A DNA stretch of 16,350 nt. Source: Planctomycetota bacterium. GTDB lineage: Bacteria > Planctomycetota > J058 > JARGOJ01. A program made the translations under genes and the position numbers. The notes below the pieces were generated by a model. It made no database searches and was not told the DNA's origin. It was given only the letters and a program-made list of their open reading frames with translations. This document shows positions 14,532 to 16,350 of the stretch, one piece after another (the stretch's first letter is position 1; each line of letters opens with the position of its first letter). The stretch spans positions 1-16,350 of the forward strand of contig JARGOJ010000077.1 of NCBI GenBank assembly GCA_029210225.1. The letters run 5' to 3'.

Positions 14532-15884
14532 TTATTTGGGCTTCAAGCCATGCTTCTCAAGCCTATAGAGAAAGGCCTTGTAAGGCATCGACAACAACTT
14601 CGCGGCCCGAGATCGATTACCCCGAGTCATATCAATCGCCTGCTGCAAACACGCCTTCTCATGAGACTCCCAATTCAATCCTGCCGGGGGCAACTCATAA
14701 GTATCCTCCGCCTTGCGACCAACCGCTGAGGGCATATCCTCTAAAGATGCATGACCATCCTCAGCCAGCAAGACCAAGCGCTCGATCGTATTGCTCAGCT
14801 CACGAACATTTCCAGGCCAGGAATGATCAAGCAGGCGCCGCTTCAAGGCCGGAGGAAAACTCGGCTTCACAACACCATGAGCCTTCGCCGCCTGCTCCAT
14901 AAAGTGAGTGATCAACGAGCTGATATCCTCGCGGCGCTCCCGCAGCGGCGGCATATCCAAAGACACCACATTCAATCGATAATAGAGGTCCTCCCGGAAC
15001 GATCCCTGTCCCGCGAGGCCCGCTAAATCCTTGTTCGTCGCCGCGAGTATCCGCACATCAGTCTTTATCTCAACCACGCTTCCAACAGGCGTGACCGTCT
15101 TCTCCTGAAGCACCCTGAGCAACTTCGATTGCAAAGACAGCGGCAACTCACCGATCTCATCGAGAAACAAAGTCCCTTTCTCCGCCGCCTGAAACTTACC
15201 TTTCCGAGTTTGATGCGCCCCAGAATAAGCGCCCTTTTCAACCCCGAAGAACTCTGACTCAAGCAAACCATCAGGAATCGCCGCGCAATTCACTGCGATG
15301 AAAGGCCCATTTTTCCTCGTTGAGAGCGCATGAAGCGCCCGCGCCGCCAACTCCTTTCCAGTCCCGCTCTCCCCAGTAATCAAGACCGTCGCCACCGTCT
15401 TCGCGACCTTCTCAACCGCCCGAAAGATCTTCTGCATCGCCGCCGAACGGCCAATGAGATCGACCAAGCGATCCCGCTGCGTCAGCTCTGCAGCCAAGCG
15501 CTGGTTCTCATCGTGGAGACGCTTTGATTTCAATGTCCGCTCAAGGGCGAGCAACAAACTCCCCCGCTCAAAGGGCTTCTCTAAGTAGTCGTCAGCCCCC
15601 GCTCGCACAGCCTCCATAGCATGAGTCACGGTCCCATAGGCCGTAATCATTATGAACGAAGTCTCAGGGCACTGATCCTTCACCCGCCCCAGCAACTCCA
15701 TGCCATCCATGCCCCCGAGCTTCCAATCGGAGATGATCAAATCGACCGTTTGACGATCGAGCTTCTCAAGGGCTTCTTCCGCCGAGCTCGCCTCGCTCAC
15801 CTGATAGCCGCGCTTGCGCAGAATCCGTCCGACAATCGCACGTTGCGCCTGTTCATCTTCAACGACAAGTATATGTTCAGCCAT
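14532..15884 (-). CDS. NtrC-family sigma-54-dependent response regulator, 450 aa
   Basis: The protein has the full three-part layout. The receiver domain (3-118) has Asp53 as phosphoacceptor, with Asp10, Thr81 and Lys103. The AAA+ domain (about 142-370) has Walker A GESGTGKE (171-178), the sigma-54 contact loop GAYSGA (218-223) in place of GAFTGA, Walker B GTLFLDEIGE (237-246), and the arginine region FREDLYYRL (296-304). A Fis-type helix-turn-helix closes it (about 409-446; GNRSRAAKLLSM). When phosphorylated it should drive open-complex formation by sigma-54 RNA polymerase. The ATG at 15884 overlaps the kinase stop by eight bases (ATGGCTGA) with AAGGA upstream; a TTG at 15914 is a less likely start. 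Its own cluster includes the sigma-54-type promoter downstream. Confidence 0.93.
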   Translation of the reverse strand: MAEHILVVEDEQAQRAIVGRILRKRGYQVSEASSAEEALEKLDRQTVDLIISDWKLGGMDGMELLGRVKDQCPETSFIMITAYGTVTHAMEAVRAGADDYLEKPFERGSLLLALERTLKSKRLHDENQRLAAELTQRDRLVDLIGRSAAMQKIFRAVEKVAKTVATVLITGESGTGKELAARALHALSTRKNGPFIAVNCAAIPDGLLESEFFGVEKGAYSGAHQTRKGKFQAAEKGTLFLDEIGELPLSLQSKLLRVLQEKTVTPVGSVVEIKTDVRILAATNKDLAGLAGQGSFREDLYYRLNVVSLDMPPLRERREDISSLITHFMEQAAKAHGVVKPSFPPALKRRLLDHSWPGNVRELSNTIERLVLLAEDGHASLEDMPSAVGRKAEDTYELPPAGLNWESHEKACLQQAIDMTRGNRSRAAKLLSMPYKAFLYRLEKHGLKPK

Positions 15885-16350
15885 GAGAATCGTCTGTCCT
15901 TGAGCTACATTCAATCTCCACCCGAGTCCCGCCGTTTGGGCGATCCAAAACAGAGAGCCGACCCTGGTAACGATTCGTCACGATCCTATGCGCCAAAAAC
16001 AAGCCCATCCCCGTCCCGTGTTCCTTCGTTGTCTGGTTCGGTGTGAAGAGCTTCTCTTTGATCTCCGAAGGCAATCCCGGCCCCTCATCATCGACCCGAA
16101 TCAACACATGACCATTCGCCAATGTATCCAAAGCAACCGTCACCTGTCCCTTTTCAGGACTAGCCTCGACGGCGTTCACCATGATCGCGTGAATCACTGC
16201 ACGAATCTCAGGAGCCACAGCCATAATCACCGGAGGCGGCTCCGTCCCTTGAATATCTAACGACACCGTCCCAAGCTGCCCCTGAGTGATCTCTAAAGCC
16301 ACATCCCGAGCGACATCGTCGATAGACAGCTCTTGAACAGACCGACTCGT
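15877..16350 (-). CDS. Sensor histidine kinase, C-terminal catalytic part (N-terminus beyond window)
   Basis: The frame is open through the right edge, so the sensor and phosphoacceptor-His regions are not seen. What is visible is the HATPase_c domain: N-box HAIMVNAVEASPEKG, G1 box VDDEGPGLP, F-box LFTPNQTTKEHG and G2 box GTGMGLFLAHRIV, with a closing GGTRVEIE strand. It is of the NtrB/ZraS-like orthodox kind and should phosphorylate the adjacent NtrC-type regulator, whose start lies inside its last codons. The signal sensed cannot be told from this part. Confidence 0.9.
   Translation of the reverse strand, partial: TSRSVQELSIDDVARDVALEITQGQLGTVSLDIQGTEPPPVIMAVAPEIRAVIHAIMVNAVEASPEKGQVTVALDTLANGHVLIRVDDEGPGLPSEIKEKLFTPNQTTKEHGTGMGLFLAHRIVTNRYQGRLSVLDRPNGGTRVEIECSSRTDDSHG

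Overview
The window looks like chromosomal DNA of a Gram-negative bacterium. Supporting signs are an outer-membrane beta-barrel ending in Phe, lipoboxes, Sec signal peptides and a sigma-54 activator. The RING-like/zinc-ribbon membrane protein and the big multi-domain carboxypeptidase-regulatory-like surface proteins are reminiscent of Planctomycetota and neighbouring deep phyla, but the taxon cannot be fixed from this sequence alone. No mobile element, CRISPR array, tRNA or rRNA was found. Coding density is high and the largest gap between genes is about 270 bases.

Left part (1-5911). A basic protein of unknown function, possibly the C-terminal part of a longer gene, is followed by an alpha/beta-hydrolase. 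The hydrolase converges on a minus-strand operon reading membrane metal-dependent hydrolase -> folC -> cutA; the two stop codons share one CTAG. Divergent from that operon is trmB, translationally coupled to a RING/zinc-ribbon two-helix membrane protein. The trmB/operon divergent region (4370-4649) carries four copies of an 11-bp motif plus a 17-bp tandem repeat, with one motif copy lying on a recognisable sigma-70 type promoter.

Middle part (5923-13213), all on the minus strand. One cluster is solute-binding lipoprotein -> outer-membrane beta-barrel -> SHOCT-domain lipoprotein, with coupled or short junctions and no ABC permease or ATPase in the window. Upstream lies a tandem pair of long, N-terminally anchored proteins made of carboxypeptidase-regulatory-like beta-sandwich domains. 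The first of the pair is broken by a frameshift; the second is intact.

Right part (13396-16350), minus strand. A histidine kinase (N-terminal part outside the window) overlaps an NtrC-type sigma-54 response regulator. Downstream is a secreted His/Lys-rich protein preceded by a -24/-12 type promoter and, further upstream, a near-perfect 16-bp palindrome. The layout resembles the ZraSR-ZraP envelope-stress circuit.

At whole-window scale the plus strand is strongly G-rich over roughly the first 2.7 kb, even across a minus-strand gene, and loses this excess by trmB, even though trmB is on the plus strand. This replication-type skew change would fit proximity to a terminus.
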